A program made the position numbers and the translations under genes. A stretch of 6,173 nucleotides of DNA from JBBQHX01 sp038324385 (GTDB lineage: Bacteria; Gemmatimonadota; Gemmatimonadetes; Gemmatimonadales; Gemmatimonadaceae), in assembly GCA_038324385.1 (NCBI GenBank), contig JBBQHX010000228.1:1-6173 (forward strand). The letters are read 5' to 3'. Positions 5,517 through 6,173 of the stretch are shown here, in pieces. Within the stretch, counting starts at the first letter, position 1; each line of letters opens with the position of its first letter. The notes below the pieces were generated by a model that made no database searches, was not told where the DNA came from, and saw only the letters and a program-made list of their open reading frames with translations.

Positions 5517-6173
5517 ATGACGCGCCGCCGCGCCGTCGTGCTCGGTAGCGCCGCCGTCCTCGGCGTGATCGCCATCGGCCTGGTGCTCGCTTTTGCCGCG
5601 CTGACGCAGACGGTCCACGGCCGCAGCCTTGTGCGGCGACTGGTCGAGGCGCAGCTCGGGCGGATGGTCGCCGGACGCCTGTACGTCGGGCCGATCACGG
5701 GCAACCTGATCACCGGCTTCACGATCGACTCGCTCGAGATTCGCGATCCCACCGATTCACTGTTCGTCGCGACGGGCCCCATTACGGTCGTCTACGACGT
5801 GCGCGATCTGGTCGACCGACGGCTCCTCCTGCGGCGCGTCGAGATCGACCGGCCGACGTTGCGCATCGTGCGGGGGGCGGACGAGTCGTGGAACTTCCGC
5901 CGCATCTTTTCCCGTCGGTCGCCCTCGGCCGTCGATCGGCGCGAGACCCGCGACGGTGGCCTCGGCGAGTTCGTCGTCATCGACTCGGCTGTCGTACGCG
6001 GCGGGCGATTCACGCTCGCGCTCCCCTGGCGCCCCGGTCGCGATCTAGCCGGAGCGGCGCGCGACAGCTCGATCCGCGAGAACCTCGCGCGCGACGACGC
6101 CGACATCCGGCAATCGGACTCGGGCTACGTCCGCCGGTGGCACTGGACGGACATCGATCTCGCGCTCTCGCAC
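5517..6173 (+). CDS. TamB/AsmA-like envelope protein, N-terminal part (runs off right edge)
   Basis: The reading frame is open from ATG 5517 to the window end, giving 219 residues with no stop. A basic start (MTRRR) and one hydrophobic segment (about 6-29) form an uncleaved inner-membrane anchor. Next comes the repetitive beta pattern typical of TamB/AsmA/DUF748-type N-termini: 'GRLYVGPITGNLITGFTIDS' (53-72), 'LEIRDPTDSLFVATG' (73-87), 'VVYDVRDLVDRRLLLRRVEI' (91-110), then 'RPTLRIVRGADESWNFRRI' (112-130) and a second cycle from about 151. These proteins are thought to form long hydrophobic beta grooves across the periplasm that move lipids or aid barrel insertion. ATG 5517 is the only ATG, GTG or TTG in frame after the previous stop, so the start is firm although no clear Shine-Dalgarno precedes it. 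Its position 93 bp behind a TamA-like gene matches the tamA-tamB order. The C-terminal domain that would separate TamB from other AsmA-like proteins lies outside the window. Confidence 0.85.
   Translation, partial: MTRRRAVVLGSAAVLGVIAIGLVLAFAALTQTVHGRSLVRRLVEAQLGRMVAGRLYVGPITGNLITGFTIDSLEIRDPTDSLFVATGPITVVYDVRDLVDRRLLLRRVEIDRPTLRIVRGADESWNFRRIFSRRSPSAVDRRETRDGGLGEFVVIDSAVVRGGRFTLALPWRPGRDLAGAARDSSIRENLARDDADIRQSDSGYVRRWHWTDIDLALSH

Noticed and set aside
5210..6106. Minus-strand ORFs opposite the end of the barrel gene and the TamB-like gene
   Set aside because: They are Ser/Arg/Thr-rich shadows of convincing plus-strand envelope genes.

Overview
The window is high-GC DNA, and its long antisense ORFs are a by-product of that composition. 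It comes from a diderm (Gram-negative-type) bacterium, because it encodes a lipoprotein, an Omp85-family outer-membrane barrel with POTRA domains, and a TamB/AsmA-like envelope protein. Protein style and gene order remind me of Gemmatimonadota. That assignment is an impression from memory, not shown by the sequence; another high-GC diderm such as a myxobacterium or a high-GC proteobacterium cannot be excluded.

Layout. Positions 1-60 hold a 15-bp tandem repeat that runs off the left edge. It ends 4 bp from the stop codon of a minus-strand gene (about 65-1693) for a family-5 ABC-transporter solute-binding lipoprotein of the peptide/oligopeptide type. Next is a divergent intergenic region of about 250 bp (1694-1943). 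It carries two small 7-bp-period repeat arrays in opposite orientation and one possible promoter. On the plus strand, 1944-2870 encodes a two-domain signalling protein: a receiver domain with an intact phosphorylation site, fused to a GGDEF-like domain whose signature and nucleotide-contact residues are altered. From 2926 a compact plus-strand cluster begins. It holds a 72-residue single-span membrane protein, then a 760-residue three-POTRA BamA/TamA-family outer-membrane protein whose GTG start overlaps the previous stop by 4 bases, then the N-terminal 219 residues of a TamB/AsmA-like protein that runs off the right edge.

How the genes work together. The last three genes look like one envelope-biogenesis unit. 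It comprises an outer-membrane Omp85 barrel, an inner-membrane-anchored protein of the TamB/AsmA type expected to span the periplasm, and a small inner-membrane protein made in translational coupling with the barrel. This resembles the tamA-tamB arrangement, with an extra small partner I do not recognise. The receiver-GGDEF-like gene lies only 55 bp upstream on the same strand and could share a transcript, but no functional link is shown. The solute-binding protein is divergent and independent, with no permease or ATPase genes in view. I found no RNA gene, CRISPR array, insertion sequence or phage gene. The most unusual items are the small coupled membrane protein, the degenerate GGDEF domain, the eight paired-looking cysteines of the barrel protein, and the repeat arrays flanking the transporter gene.
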